A stretch of DNA of 64,000 nucleotides from Lasioglossum baleicum. Lineage: Eukaryota > Arthropoda > Insecta > Hymenoptera > Halictidae. Of the stretch, positions 36,302 through 49,000 are shown one piece after another. The stretch is taken from contig NW_027469351.1 in NCBI RefSeq assembly GCF_051020765.1, positions 1-64,000 on the forward strand. The letters run 5' to 3'. The position numbers and the translations under genes were made by a program. How positions within the stretch are numbered: position 1 is the stretch's first letter; each line of letters starts with the position of its first letter. Under the pieces are notes generated by a model. That model was given only the letters and a program-made list of their open reading frames with translations, did not search any database and was not told the origin of the DNA.

Positions 36302-36368
36302 GTTTTGTGGGATGCGCATGCGCAGGTTTTTTGGGATGCGCATGCGCAGGTTTTTTGGGATGCGCATG
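36302..36368 (+). repeat. Three-unit B block returning to A through CCTAGGCGAG
   Basis: Unit starts are GTTTTGTGGG, GTTTTTTGGG, GTTTTTTGGG. The block is followed by CCTAGGCGAG instead of GCTAGTCGAG (palindrome CCTAGG at 36,369-36,374), then A units with GCGAAAGG and GGCTGGTCGAG. The same right flank follows different blocks at 43,640-43,730 (four units, third GTTTTTTGGG), 53,123-53,213 (four units, third ATTTCTTGGG) and 60,863-60,953. One right flank with several left partners implies crossover inside the B block. Confidence 0.88.
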
Positions 36369-38611
36369 CCTAGGCGAGCAAAAACACGTGCGAGAGGATG
36401 CATCCCGCAGGCTAGTCGAGCAAAAACACGTGCGAAAGGATGCATCCCGCAGGCTGGTCGAGCAAAAACACGTGCGAGAGGATGCATCCCGCAGGCTAGT
36501 CGAGTAAAAACACGTGCGAGAAGAAGCATCCCGCAGGCTAGTCGAGCACAAACACGTGCGAGAGGATGCATCCCGCAGGCTAGTCGAGCAAAAACACGTG
36601 CGAGAGGATGCATCCCGCAGGCTAGTCGAGTAAAAACACGTGCGAAAGGATGCATCCCGCAGGCTAGTCGAGCACAAACACGTGCGAGGTTTTGTGGGAT
36701 GCGCATGCGCAGGTTTTGTGGGATGCGCATGCGCAGATTTCTTGGGATGCGCATGCGCAGGTTTTTTGGGATGCGCATGGCTAGTCGAGCAAAAACACGT
36801 GCGAGAGGATGCATCCCGCAGGCTAGTCGAGTAAAAACACTTGCGAGGTTTCGTGGGATGCGCATGCGCAGGTTTCGTGGGATGCGCATGCGCAGGTTTT
36901 TTGGGATGCGCATGGCTATTCGAGCAAATACACGTGCGAGAGGATGCATCCCGCAGGGTAGTCGAGTAAAAACACGTGCGAGAGGATGCATCCCGCAGGG
37001 TAGTCGAGTAAAAACACGTGCGAGAGGATGCATCCCGCAGGCTAGTCGAGTAAAAACACGTGCGAGAGGATGCATCCCGCAGGCTAGTCGAGTAGAAACA
37101 CGTGCAAGAGGATGCTTCCCGCAGGCTAGTCGAGTAAAAACACGTGCGAGAGGATGCATCCCGCAGGCTAGTCGAGTAAAAACACGTGCGAGAGAATGCT
37201 TCCCGCAGGCTAGTCGAGTAAAAACACGTGCGAGAGGATGCATCCCGCATGCTAGTCGAGTAAAAACACGTGCAAGAGGATGCTTCCCGCAGGCTAGTCG
37301 AGCAAAAACACGTGCGAGAGGATGCATCCCGCAGGCTAGTCGAGCAAAAACACGTGCGAGAGGATGCATCCCGCAGGCTAGTCGAGCAAAAACACGTGCG
37401 AGAGGATGCATCCCGCAGGCTAGTCGAGCAAAAACACGTGCGAGAGGATGCATCCCGCAGTCTAGTCGAGCAAAAACACGTGCGAGAGGATGCATCCCGC
37501 AGGCTAGTCGAGCAAAACCACGTGCGAGAGGATGCATCCCGCAGGCTAGTCGAGTAAAAACACGTGCGAGAGGATGCATCCTGCAGGCTAGTCGAGTAAA
37601 AACACGAGCGAGAGGATGCATCCCGCAGGCTAGTCGAGTAAAAACACGTGCGAGAGGATGCATCCCGCAGGCTAGTCGAGTAAAAACACGTGCAAGAGGA
37701 TGCTTCCCGCAGGCTAGTCGAGTAAAAACACGTGCGAGAGGATGCATCCCGCAGGCTAGTCGAGTAAAAACACGTGCGAGAGGATGCTTCCCGCAGGCTA
37801 GTCGAGTAAAAACACGTGCGAAAGGATGCATCCCGCAGGCTAGTCGAGCACAAACACGTGCGAGGTTTTGTGGGATGCGCATGCGCAGGTTTTGTGGGAT
37901 GCGCATGCGCAGATTTTTTGGGATGCGCATGCGCAGGTTTTTTGGGATGCGCATGGCTAGTCGAGCAAAAACACGTGCGAGAGGATGCATCCCGCAGGGT
38001 AGTCGAGTAAAAACACGTGCGAGAGGATGCATCCCGCAGGCTAGTCGAGTAAAAACACGTGCGAGAGGATGCATCCCGCAGGCTAGTGGAGTAAAAACAC
38101 GTGCGAGAGGATGCATCCCGCAGGCTAGTCGAATAAAAACACGTGCGAGACGATGCATCCCGCAGCCTAGACGAGTAAAAACACGTGCGAGAGGATGCAT
38201 CCCGCAGGCTAGTCGAGTAAAAACACGTGCGAGAGGATGCATCCCGCAGGCTAGTCGAGTAAAAACACGTGCGAGAGGATGCATCCCGCAGGCTAGTCGA
38301 GTAAAAACACGTGCGAGAGGATGCACCCCGCAGGCTAGTCGAGCAAAAACACGTGCGAGAGGATGCATCCCGCAGGCTAGTCGAGTAAAAACACGTGCGA
38401 GAAGATGCATCCCGCAGGCTAGTCGAGCACAAACACGTGCGAGAGGATGCATCCCGCAGGCTAGTCGAGCAAAAACACGTGCGAGAGGATGCATCCCGCA
38501 GGCTAGTCGAGTAAAAACACGTGCGAAAGGATGCATCCCGCAGGCTAGTCGAGCACAAACACGTGCGAGAGGATGCATCCCGCAGGCTAGTCGAGTAAAA
38601 ACACTTGCGAG

Positions 38612-38749
38612 GTTTCGTGGGATGCGCATGCGCAGGTTTCGTGGGATGCGCATGCGCAGGTTTCGTGGGATGCGCATGCGCAGGTTTTGTGGGATGCGCA
38701 TGCCAGATTTCTTGGGATGCGCATGCGCAGGTTTTTTGGGATGCGCATG
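38612..38749 (+). repeat. Six-unit B block with the one-base deletion (copy 2 of 3)
   Basis: Identical in layout to 35,802-35,939, including GCATGCCAG at 38,698-38,706. The spacing of 2,810 bp between the first two copies is not divisible by three, as expected from the deletion. After this block the order is a GAGCAAATAC unit, CCTGCAG, CACGAGCG and so on, then a GCGGGAGG plus CCTGCAG monomer near 39,024 that copy 1 shows without GCGGGAGG. Confidence 0.88.
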
Positions 38750-40950
38750 GCTAGTCGAGCAAATACACGTGCGAGAGGATGCATCCCGCAGGCTAGTCGA
38801 GTAAAAACACGTGCGAGAGGATGCATCCTGCAGGCTAGTCGAGTAAAAACACGAGCGAGAGGATGCATCCCGCAGGCTAGTCGAGTAAAAACACGTGCGA
38901 GAGGATGCATCCCGCAGGCTAGTCGAGTAAAAACACGTGCAAGAGGATGCTTCCCGCAGGCTAGTCGAGTAAAAACACGTGCGAGAGGATGCATCCCGCA
39001 GGCTAGTCGAGTAAAAACACGTGCGGGAGGATGCATCCTGCAGGCTAGTCGAGTAAAAACACGTGCGAGAGGATGCATCCCGCAGGCTAGTCGAGTAAAA
39101 ACACGTGCGAGAGGATGCATCCCGCAGGCTAGTCGAGTAAAAACACTTGCGAGGTTTCGTGGGATGCGCATGCGCAGGTTTCGTGGGATGCGCATGCGCA
39201 GGTTTTGTGGGATGCGCATGCGCAGATTTCTTGGGATGCGCATGCGCAGGTTTTTTGGGATGCGCATGGCTAGTCGAGCAAATACACGTGCGAGAGGATG
39301 CATCCCGCAGGCTAGTCGAGTAAAAACACGTGCGAGAGGATGCATCCTGCAGGCTAGTCGAGTAAAAACACGAGCGAGAGGATGCATCCCGCAGGCTAGT
39401 CGAGTAAAAACACGTGCGAGAGGATGCATCCCGCAGGCTAGTCGAGTAAAAACACGTGCAAGAGGATGCTTCCCGCAGGCTAGTCGAGTAAAAACACGTG
39501 CGAGAGGATGCATCCCGCAGGCTAGTCGAGTAAAAACACGTGCGAGAGAATGCTTCCCGCAGGCTAGTCGAGTAAAAACACGTGCGAGAGGATGCATCCC
39601 GCATGCTAGTCGAGTAAAAACACGTGCAAGAGGATGCTTCCCGCAGGCTAGTCGAGCAAAAACACGTGCGAGAGGATGCATCCCGCAGGCTAGTCGAGTA
39701 AAAACACGTGCAAGAGGATGCTTCCCGCAGGCTAGTCGAGTAAAAACACGTGCGAGAGGATGCATCCCGCAGGCTAGTCGAGTAAAAACACGTGCGAGAG
39801 GATGCTTCCCGCAGGCTAGTCGAGTAAAAACACGTGCGAAAGGATGCATCCCGCAGGCTAGTCGAGCACAAACACGTGCGAGGTTTTGTGGGATGCGCAT
39901 GCGCAGATTTTTTGGGATGCGCATGCGCAGGTTTTTTGGGATGCGCATGGCTAGTCGAGCAAAAACACGTGCGAGAGGATGCATCCCGCAGGGTAGTCGA
40001 GTAAAAACACGTGCGAGAGGATGCATCCCGCAGGCTAGTCGAGTAAAAACACGTGCGAGAGGATGCATCCCGCAGGCTAGTGGAGTAAAAACACGTGCGA
40101 GAGGATGCATCCCGCAGGCTAGTCGAATAAAAACACGTGCGAGACGATGCATCCCGCAGCCTAGACGAGTAAAAACACGTGCGAGAGGATGCATCCCGCA
40201 GGCTAGTCGAGTAAAAACACGTGCGAGAGGATGCATCCCGCAGGCTAGTCGAGTAAAAACACGTGCGAGAGGATGCATCCCGCAGGCTAGTCGAGTAAAA
40301 ACACGTGCGAGAGGATGCACCCCGCAGGCTAGTCGAGCAAAAACACGTGCGAGAGGATGCATCCCGCAGGCTAGTCGAGTAAAAACACGTGCGAGAAGAT
40401 GCATCCCGCAGGCTAGTCGAGCACAAACACGTGCGAGAGGATGCATCCCGCAGGCTAGTCGAGCAAAAACACGTGCGAGAGGATGCATCCCGCAGGCTAG
40501 TCGAGTAAAAACACGTGCGAAAGGATGCATCCCGCAGGCTAGTCGAGCACAAACACGTGCGAGGTTTTGTGGGATGCGCATGCGCAGGTTTTGTGGGATG
40601 CGCATACGCAGATTTCTTGGGATGCGCATGCGCAGGTTTTTTGGGATGCTCATGGCTAGTCGAGCAAAAACACGTGCGAGAGGATGCATCCCGCAGGCTA
40701 GTCGAGTAAAAACACTTGCGAGGTTTCGTGGGATGCGCATGCGCAGGTTTCGTGGGATGCGCATGCGCAGGTTTTGTGGGATGCGCATGCGCAGATTTCT
40801 TGGGATGCGCATGCGCAGGTTTTTTGGGATGCGCATGGCTAGTCGAGCAAATACACGTGCGAGAGGATGCATCCCGCAGGCTAGTCGAGTAAAAACACGT
40901 GCGAGAGGATGCATCCTGCAGGCTAGTCGAGTAAAAACACGAGCGAGAGG

Positions 40951-40975
40951 ATGCATCCCGCATGGCTAGTCGAGC
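40951..40975 (+). repeat. Junction with one extra base: A end fused to B-block exit
   Basis: CATCCCGCATGGCTAGTCGAG has one T (40,963) more than the normal CATCCCGCAGGCTAG. The right part, GCATGGCTAGTCGAGCAAAAAC, is the usual exit from a B block, so this is most simply a recombination between the end of an A unit and the end of a B block, meeting in shared GCA. The same junction lies at 58,186. It is one of only five frame-shifting indels in the 59 kb of clean array. Confidence 0.88.
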
Positions 40976-42952
40976 AAAAACACGTGCGAGAGGATGCATC
41001 CCGCAGGCTAGTCGAGTAAAAACACGTGCGAGAGGATGCATCCCGCAGGCTAGTCGAGTAAAAACACGTGCGAGAGGATGCATCCCGCAGGCTAGTGGAG
41101 TAAAAACACGTGCGAGAGGATGCATCCCGCAGGCTAGTCGAATAAAAACACGTGCGAGACGATGCATCCCGCAGCCTAGACGAGTAAAAACACGTGCGAG
41201 AGGATGCATCCCGCAGGCTAGTCGAGTAAAAACACGTGCGAGAGGATGCATCCCGCAGGCCAGTCGAGTAAAAACACGTGCGAGAGGATGCATCCCGCAG
41301 GCTAGTCGAGTAAAAACACGTGCGAGGTTTTGTGGGATGCGCATGCGCAGGTTTTGTGGGATGCGCATGCGCAGGTTTTTTGGGATGCGCATGTGCAGGT
41401 TTTTTGGGATGCGCATGGCTAGTCGAGCAAAAACACGTGCGAGAGGATGCATCCCGCAGGCTAGTCGAGTGAAAACACGTGCGAGAGGATGCATCCCGCA
41501 GGCTAGTCGAGTAAAAACACGTGCGAGGTTTTGTGGGATGCGCATACGCAGGTTTTGTGGGATGCGCATGCGCAGGTTTTTTGGGATGCGCATGCGCAGG
41601 TTTTTTGGGATGCGCATGGCTAGTCGAGCAAAAACACGTGCGAGAGGATGCATCCCGCAGGCTAGTCGAGTAAAAACACGTGCGAGAGGATGCATACCGC
41701 AGGCTAGTCGAGTAAAAACACGTGCGAGAGGATGCATCCCGCAGGCTAGTCGAGTAAAAACACGTGCGAGGTTTTGTGGGATGCGCATGCGCAGGTTTTG
41801 TGGGATGCGCATGCGCAGGTTTTTTGGGATGCGCATGTGCAGGTTTTTTGGGATGCGCATGGCTAGTCGAGCAAAAACACGTGCGAGAGGATGCATCCCG
41901 CAGGCTAGTCGAGTGAAAACACGTGCGAGAGGATGCTTCCCGCAGGCTAGTCGAGTAAAAACACGTGCGAAAGGATGCATCCCGCAGGCTAGTCGAGCCC
42001 AAACACGTGCGAGGTTTTGTGGGATGCGCATGCGCAGGTTTTGTGGGATGCGCATGCGCAGATTTTTTGGGATGCGCATGCGCAGGTTTTTTGGGATGCG
42101 CATGGCTAGTCGAGCAAAAACACGTGCGAGAGGATGCATCCCGCAGGGTAGTCGAGTAAAAACACGTGCGAGAGGATGCATCCCGCAGGCTAGTCGAGTA
42201 AAAACACGTGCGAGAGGATGCATCCCGCAGGCTAGTGGAGTAAAAACACGTGCGAGAGGATGCATCCCGCAGGCTAGTCGAATAAAAACACGTGCGAGAC
42301 GATGCATCCCGCAGCCTAGACGAGTAAAAACACGTGCGAGAGGATGCATCCCGCAGGCTAGTCGAGTAAAAACACGTGCGAGAGGATGCATCCCGCAGGC
42401 TAGTCGAGTAAAAACACGTGCGAGGTTTTGTGGGATGCGCATGCGCAGGTTTTGTGGGATGCGCATGCGCAGGTTTTTTGGGATGCGCATGCGCAGGTTT
42501 TTTGGGATGCGCATGGCTAGTCGAGCAAAAACACGTGCGAGAGGATGCATCCCGCAGGCTAGTCGAGCACAAACACGTGCGAGAGGATGCATCCCGCAGG
42601 CTAGTCGAGTAAAAACACGTGCGAAAGGATGCATCCCGCAGGCTAGTCGAGCACAAACACGTGCGAGGTTTTGTGGGATGCGCATGCGCAGGTTTTGTGG
42701 GATGCGCATGCGCAGATTTTTTGGGATGCGCATGCGCAGGTTTTTTGGGATGCGCATGGCTAGTCGAGCAAAAACACGTGCGAGAGGATGCATCCCGCAG
42801 GCTAGTCGAGTAAAAACACGTGCGAGAGGATGCATCCCGCAGGCTAGTCGAGTAAAAACACGTGCGAGAGGATGCATCCCGCAGGCTAGTCGAGTAAAAA
42901 CACGTGCGAGAGGATGCATCCCGCAGGCTAGTCGAGTAAAAACACGTGCGAG

Positions 42953-43067
42953 GTTTTGTGGGATGCGCATGCGCAGGTTTTGTGGGATGCGCATGCGCAG
43001 GTTTTGTGGGATGCGCATGCGCAGGTTTTTTGGGATGCGCATGTGCAGGTTTTTTGGGATGCGCATG
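42953..43067 (+). repeat. Five-unit B block, GTTTTG type
   Basis: Unit starts are GTTTTGTGGG three times, then two GTTTTTTGGG units; the fourth unit ends GCATGTGCAG. It is a one-unit expansion of the four-unit GCATGTGCAG block found nearby at 41,771-41,861. The block recurs unchanged at 60,176-60,290. Confidence 0.9.
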
Positions 43068-46000
43068 GCTAGTCGAGCAAAAACACGTGCGAGAGGATGC
43101 ATCCCGCAGGCTAGTCGAGTAAAAACACGTGCGAGAGGATGCATCCCGCAGGCTAGTCGAGCACAAACACGTGCGAGAGGATGCATCCCGCAGGCTAGTC
43201 GAGCAAAAACACGTGCGAGAGGATGCATCCCGCAGGCTAGTCGAGTAAAAACACGTGCGAAAGGATGCATCCCGCAGGCTAGTCGAGCACAAACACGTGC
43301 GAGGTTTTGTGGGATGCGCATGCGCAGATTTTTTGGGATGCGCATGCGCAGGTTTTTTGGGATGCGCATGGCTAGTCGAGCAAAAACACGTGCGAGAGGA
43401 TGCATCCCGCAGGCTAGTCGAGTAAAAACACGTGCGAAAGGATGCATCCCGCAGGCTAGTCGAGCACAAACACGTGCGAGGTTTTGTGGGATGCGCATGC
43501 GCAGGTTTTGTGGGATGCGCATGCGCAGATTTTTTGGGACGCGCATGCGCAGGTTTTTTGGGATGCGCATGGCTAGTCGAGCAAAAACACGTGCGAGAGG
43601 ATGCATCCCGCAGGCTAGTCGAGTAAAAACACGTGCGAGGTTTTGTGGGATGCGCATGCGCAGGTTTTGTGGGATGCGCATGCGCAGGTTTTTTGGGATG
43701 CGCATGCGCAGGTTTTTTGGGATGCGCATGCCTAGGCGAGCAAAAACACGTGCGAGAGGATGCATCCCGCAGGCTAGTCGAGCAAAAACACGTGCGAAAG
43801 GATGCATCCCGCAGGCTGGTCGAGCAAAAACACGTGCGAGAGGATGCATCCCGCAGGCTAGTCGAGTAAAAACACGTGCGAGAAGATGCATCCCGCAGGC
43901 TAGTCGAGCACAAACACGTGCGAGAGGATGCATCCCGCAGGCTAGTCGAGCAAAAACACGTGCGAGAGGATGCATCCCGCAGGCTAGTCGAGTAAAAACA
44001 CGTGCGAAAGGATGCATCCCGCAGGCTAGTCGAGCACAAACACGTGCGAGGTTTTGTGGGATGCGCATGCGCAGGTTTTGTGGGATGCGCATGCGCAGAT
44101 TTCTTGGGATGCGCATGCGCAGGTTTTTTGGGATGCGCATGGCTAGTCGAGCAAAAACACGTGCGAGAGGATGCATCCCGCAGGCTAGTCGAGCAAAAAC
44201 ACGTGCGAGAGGATGCATCCCGCAGGCTAGTCGAGCAAAAACACGTGCGAGAGGATGCATCCCGCAGGCTAGTCGAGCAAAAACACGTGCGAGAGGATGC
44301 ATCCCGCAGTCTAGTCGAGCAAAAACACGTGCGAGAGGATGCATCCCGCAGGCTAGTCGAGCAAAACCACGTGCGAGAGGATGCATCCCGCAGGCTAGTC
44401 GAGTAAAAACACGTGCGAGAGGATGCATCCTGCAGGCTAGTCGAGTAAAAACACGAGCGAGAGGATGCATCCCGCAGGCTAGTCGAGTAAAAACACGTGC
44501 GAGAGGATGCATCCCGCAGGCTAGTCGAGTAAAAACACGTGCAAGAGGATGCTTCCCGCAGGCTAGTCGAGTAAAAACACGTGCGAGAGGATGCATCCCG
44601 CAGGCTAGTCGAGTAAAAACACGTGCGAGAGGATGCTTCCCGCAGGCTAGTCGAGTAAAAACACGTGCGAAAGGATGCATCCCGCAGGCTAGTCGAGCAC
44701 AAACACGTGCGAGGTTTTGTGGGATGCGCATGCGCAGGTTTTGTGGGATGCGCATGCGCAGATTTTTTGGGATGCGCATGCGCAGGTTTTTTGGGATGCG
44801 CATGGCTAGTCGAGCAAAAACACGTGCGAGAGGATGCATCCCGCAGGGTAGTCGAGTAAAAACACGTGCGAGAGGATGCATCCCGCAGGCTAGTCGAGTA
44901 AAAACACGTGCGAGAGGATGCATCCCGCAGGCTAGTGGAGTAAAAACACGTGCGAGAGGATGCATCCCGCAGGCTAGTCGAATAAAAACACGTGCGAGAC
45001 GATGCATCCCGCAGCCTAGACGAGTAAAAACACGTGCGAGAGGATGCATCCCGCAGGCTAGTCGAGCAAAAACACGTGCGAGAGGATGCATCCCGCAGGC
45101 TAGTCGAGTAAAAACACGTGCGAGAGGATGCATCCTGCAGGCTAGTCGAGTAAAAACACGTGCGAGAGGATGCATCCCGCAGGCTAGTCGAGTAAAAACA
45201 CGTGCGAGAGGATGCATCCCGCAGGCTAGTCGAGTAAAAACACTTGCGAGGTTTCGTGGGATGCGCATGCGCAGGTTTCGTGGGATGCGCATGCGCAGGT
45301 TTTGTGGGATGCGCATGCGCAGATTTCTTGGGATGCGCATGCGCAGGTTTTTTGGGATGCGCATGGCTAGTCGAGCAAATACACGTGCGAGAGGATGCAT
45401 CCCGCAGGCTAGTCGAGTAAAAACACGTGCGAGAGGATGCATCCTGCAGGCTAGTCGAGTAAAAACACGAGCGAGAGGATGCATCCCGCAGGCTAGTCGA
45501 GTAAAAACACGTGCGAGAGGATGCATCCCGCAGGCTAGTCGAGTAAAAACACGTGCAAGAGGATGCTTCCCGCAGGCTAGTCGAGTAAAAACACGTGCGA
45601 GAGGATGCATCCCGCAGGCTAGTCGAGTAAAAACACGTGCGAGAGGATGCATCCCGCAGGCTAGTCGAGTAAAAACACGTGCGAGAGGATGCATCCCGCA
45701 GGCTAGTCGAGTAAAAACACGTGCGAGAGGATGCATCCCGCAGGCTAGTGGAGTAAAAACACGTGCGAGAGGATGCATCCCGCAGGCTAGTCGAATAAAA
45801 ACACGTGCGAGACGATGCATCCCGCAGCCTAGACGAGTAAAAACACGTGCGAGAGGATGCATCCCGCAGGCTAGTCGAGTAGAAACACGTGCAAGAGGAT
45901 GCTTCCCGCAGGCTAGTCGAGTAAAAACACGTGCGTGAGGATGCATCCCGCAGGCTAGTCGAGTAAAAACACGTGCGAGAGGATGCTTCCCGCAGGCTAG

Positions 46001-49000
46001 TCGAGTAAAAACACGTGCGAGAGGATGCATCCCGCATGCTAGTCGAGTAAAAACACGTGCAAGAGGATGCTTCCCGCAGGCTAGTCGAGTAAAAACACGT
46101 GCGAGAGGATGCATCCCGCAGGCTAGTCGAGCAAAAACACGTGCGAGAGGATGCATCCCGCAGGCTAGTCGAGCAAAAACACGTGCGAGAGGATGCATCC
46201 CGCAGGCTAGTCGAGTAAAAACACGTGCGAGAGGATGCATCCTGCAGGCTAGTCGAGTAAAAACACGTGCGAGAGGATGCATCCCGCAGGCTAGTCGAGT
46301 AAAAACACGTGCGAGAGGATGCATCCCGCAGGCTAGTCGAGTAGAAACACTTGCGAGGTTTCGTGGGATGCGCATGCGCAGGTTTCGTGGGATGCGCATG
46401 CGCAGGTTTTTTGGGATGCGCATGGCTAGTCGAGCAAATACACGTGCGAGAGGATGCATCCCGCAGGGTAGTCGAGTAAAAACACGTGCGAGAGGATGCA
46501 TCCCGCAGGCTAGTCGAGTAAAAACACGTGCAAGAGGATGCTTCCCGCAGGCTAGTCGAGTAAAAACACGTGCGAGAGGATGCATCCCGCAGGCTAGTCG
46601 AGTAAAAACACGTGCGAGAGGATGCGTCCCGCAGGCTAGTCGAGCAAAAACACGTGCGAGAGGATGCATCCCGCAGGCTAGTCGAGCAAAAACACGTGCG
46701 AGAGGATGCATCCCGCAGGCTAGTCGAGCAAAAACACGTGCGGGAGGATGCATCCCGCAGTCTAGTCGAGCAAAAACACGTGCGAGAGGATGCATCCCGC
46801 AGGCTAGTCGAGCAAAACCACGTGCGAGAGGATGCATCCCGCAGGCTAGTCGAGTAAAAACACGTGCGAGAGGATGCATCCTGCAGGCTAGTCGAGTAAA
46901 AACACGAGCGAGAGGATGCATCCCGCAGGCTAGTCGAGTAAAAACACGTGCGAGAGGATGCATCCCGCAGGCTAGTCGAGTAAAAACACGTGCAAGAGGA
47001 TGCTTCCCGCAGGCTAGTCGAGTAAAAACACGTGCGAGAGGATGCATCCCGCAGGCTAGTCGAGTAAAAACACGTGCGAGAGGATGCTTCCCGCAGGCTA
47101 GTCGAGTAAAAACACGTGCGAAAGGATGCATCCCGCAGGCTAGTCGAGCACAAACACGTGCGAGGTTTTGTGGGATGCGCATGCGCAGGTTTTGTGGGAT
47201 GCGCATGCGCAGATTTTTTGGGATGCGCATGCGCAGGTTTTTTGGGATGCGCATGGCTAGTCGAGCAAAAACACGTGCGAGAGGATGCATCCCGCAGGGT
47301 AGTCGAGTAAAAACACGTGCGAGAGGATGCATCCCGCAGGCTAGTCGAGTAAAAACACGTGCGAGAGGATGCATCCCGCAGGCTAGTGGAGTAAAAACAC
47401 GTGCGAGAGGATGCATCCCGCAGGCTAGTCGAATAAAAACACGTGCGAGACGATGCATCCCGCAGCCTAGACGAGTAAAAACACGTGCGAGAGGATGCAT
47501 CCCGCAGGCTAGTCGAGTAAAAACACGTGCGAGAGGATGCATCCCGCAGGCTAGTCGAGTAAAAACACGTGCGAGAGGATGCATCCCGCAGGCTAGTCGA
47601 GTAAAAACACGTGCGAGAGGATGCACCCCGCAGGCTAGTCGAGCAAAAACACGTGCGAGAGGATGCATCCCGCAGGCTAGTCGAGTAAAAACACGTGCGA
47701 GAAGATGCATCCCGCAGGCTAGTCGAGCACAAACACGTGCGAGAGGATGCATCCCGCAGGCTAGTCGAGCAAAAACACGTGCGAGAGGATGCATCCCGCA
47801 GGCTAGTCGAGTAAAAACACGTGCGAAAGGATGCATCCCGCAGGCTAGTCGAGCACAAACACGTGCGAGGTTTTGTGGGATGCGCATGCGCAGGTTTTGT
47901 GGGATGCGCATGCGCAGATTTCTTGGGATGCGCATGCGCAGGTTTTTTGGGATGCGCATGGCTAGTCGAGCAAAAACACGTGCGAGAGGATGCATCCCGC
48001 AGGCTAGTCGAGTAAAAACACTTGCGAGGTTTCGTGGGATGCGCATGCGCAGGTTTCGTGGGATGCGCATGCGCAGGTTTTGTGGGATGCGCATGCGCAG
48101 ATTTCTTGGGATGCGCATGCGCAGGTTTTTTGGGATGCGCATGGCTAGTCGAGCAAATACACGTGCGAGAGGATGCATCCCGCAGGCTAGTCGAGTAAAA
48201 ACACGTGCGAGAGGATGCATCCTGCAGGCTAGTCGAGTAAAAACACGAGCGAGAGGATGCATCCCGCAGGCTAGTCGAGTAAAAACACGTGCGAGAGGAT
48301 GCATCCCGCAGGCTAGTCGAGTAAAAACACGTGCAAGAGGATGCTTCCCGCAGGCTAGTCGAGTAAAAACACGTGCGAGAGGATGCATCCCGCAGGCTAG
48401 TCGAGTAAAAACACGTGCGAGAGGATGCATCCTGCAGGCTAGTCGAGTAAAAACACGTGCGAGAGGATGCATCCCGCAGGCTAGTCGAGTAAAAACACGT
48501 GCGAGAGGATGCATCCCGCAGGCTAGTCGAGTAAAAACACTTGCGAGGTTTCGTGGGATGCGCATGCGCAGGTTTCGTGGGATGCGCATGCGCAGGTTTT
48601 GTGGGATGCGCATGCGCAGATTTCTTGGGATGCGCATGCGCAGGTTTTTTGGGATGCGCATGGCTAGTCGAGCAAATACACGTGCGAGAGGATGCATCCC
48701 GCAGGCTAGTCGAGTAAAAACACGTGCGAGAGGATGCATCCTGCAGGCTAGTCGAGTAAAAACACGAGCGAGAGGATGCATCCCGCAGGCTAGTCGAGTA
48801 AAAACACGTGCGAGAGGATGCATCCCGCAGGCTAGTCGAGTAAAAACACGTGCAAGAGGATGCTTCCCGCAGGCTAGTCGAGTAAAAACACGTGCGAGAG
48901 GATGCATCCCGCAGGCTAGTCGAGTAAAAACACGTGCGAGAGAATGCTTCCCGCAGGCTAGTCGAGTAAAAACACGTGCGAGAGGATGCATCCCGCATGC

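Larger units (their letters stand above)
27779..36330 (+). repeat. Array subregion with GCATGTGCAG-type B blocks and short duplications
   Basis: B blocks: 28,845-28,935; 29,298-29,388; 29,667-29,733; 30,054-30,168; 30,531-30,621; 31,236-31,326; 31,689-31,779; 32,436-32,502; 32,823-32,913; 33,024-33,114; 33,267-33,357; 33,510-33,600; 34,047-34,113; 34,308-34,374; 34,527-34,617; 34,770-34,860; 35,013-35,103; 35,802-35,939; 36,302 onward. A local four-unit type (29,298; 30,531; 31,689; 32,823; 33,267; 34,527) has its third unit ending GCATGTGCAG, starts directly after an A unit with GAGTAAAAAC, and is often followed by GAGTGAAAAC. The two blocks at 33,024 and 34,308 have GCATACGCAG in the first unit. 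This subfamily is absent from 4.9-28 kb and returns at 41-43 kb and 58-60 kb. Confidence 0.9.
36331..46777 (+). repeat. Second large segment, left copy (matches 53,171-64,000)
   Basis: B blocks: 36,689-36,779; 36,848-36,914; 37,865-37,955; 38,612-38,749; 39,154-39,268; 39,883-39,949; 40,564-40,654; 40,723-40,837; 41,327-41,417; 41,528-41,618; 41,771-41,861; 42,014-42,104; 42,425-42,515; 42,668-42,758; 42,953-43,067; 43,304-43,370; 43,481-43,571; 43,640-43,730; 44,051-44,141; 44,714-44,804; 45,251-45,365; 46,358-46,424. Offset to the right copy is 16,845 up to about 39,690 and 17,223 after it; the 378-bp difference is nine A monomers missing here (present at about 56,539-56,916). Rare point variants are shared, such as GGGACGCGC near 43,535/60,758, GATGCATACCGC near 41,692/58,915 and GGCCAGTCGAG near 41,259/58,482. 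Confidence 0.92.

Noticed and set aside
36369..36374. CCTAGG palindrome as an integration site
   Set aside because: It results from two substitutions in GCTAGTCGAG and has no element attached; recombination between repeat blocks explains it.
40962..45938. Plus-strand 1,658-residue open frame (and its copy at 58,185-63,161)
   Set aside because: Same periodicity artefact. The two identical frames only reflect the 17,223-bp duplication.
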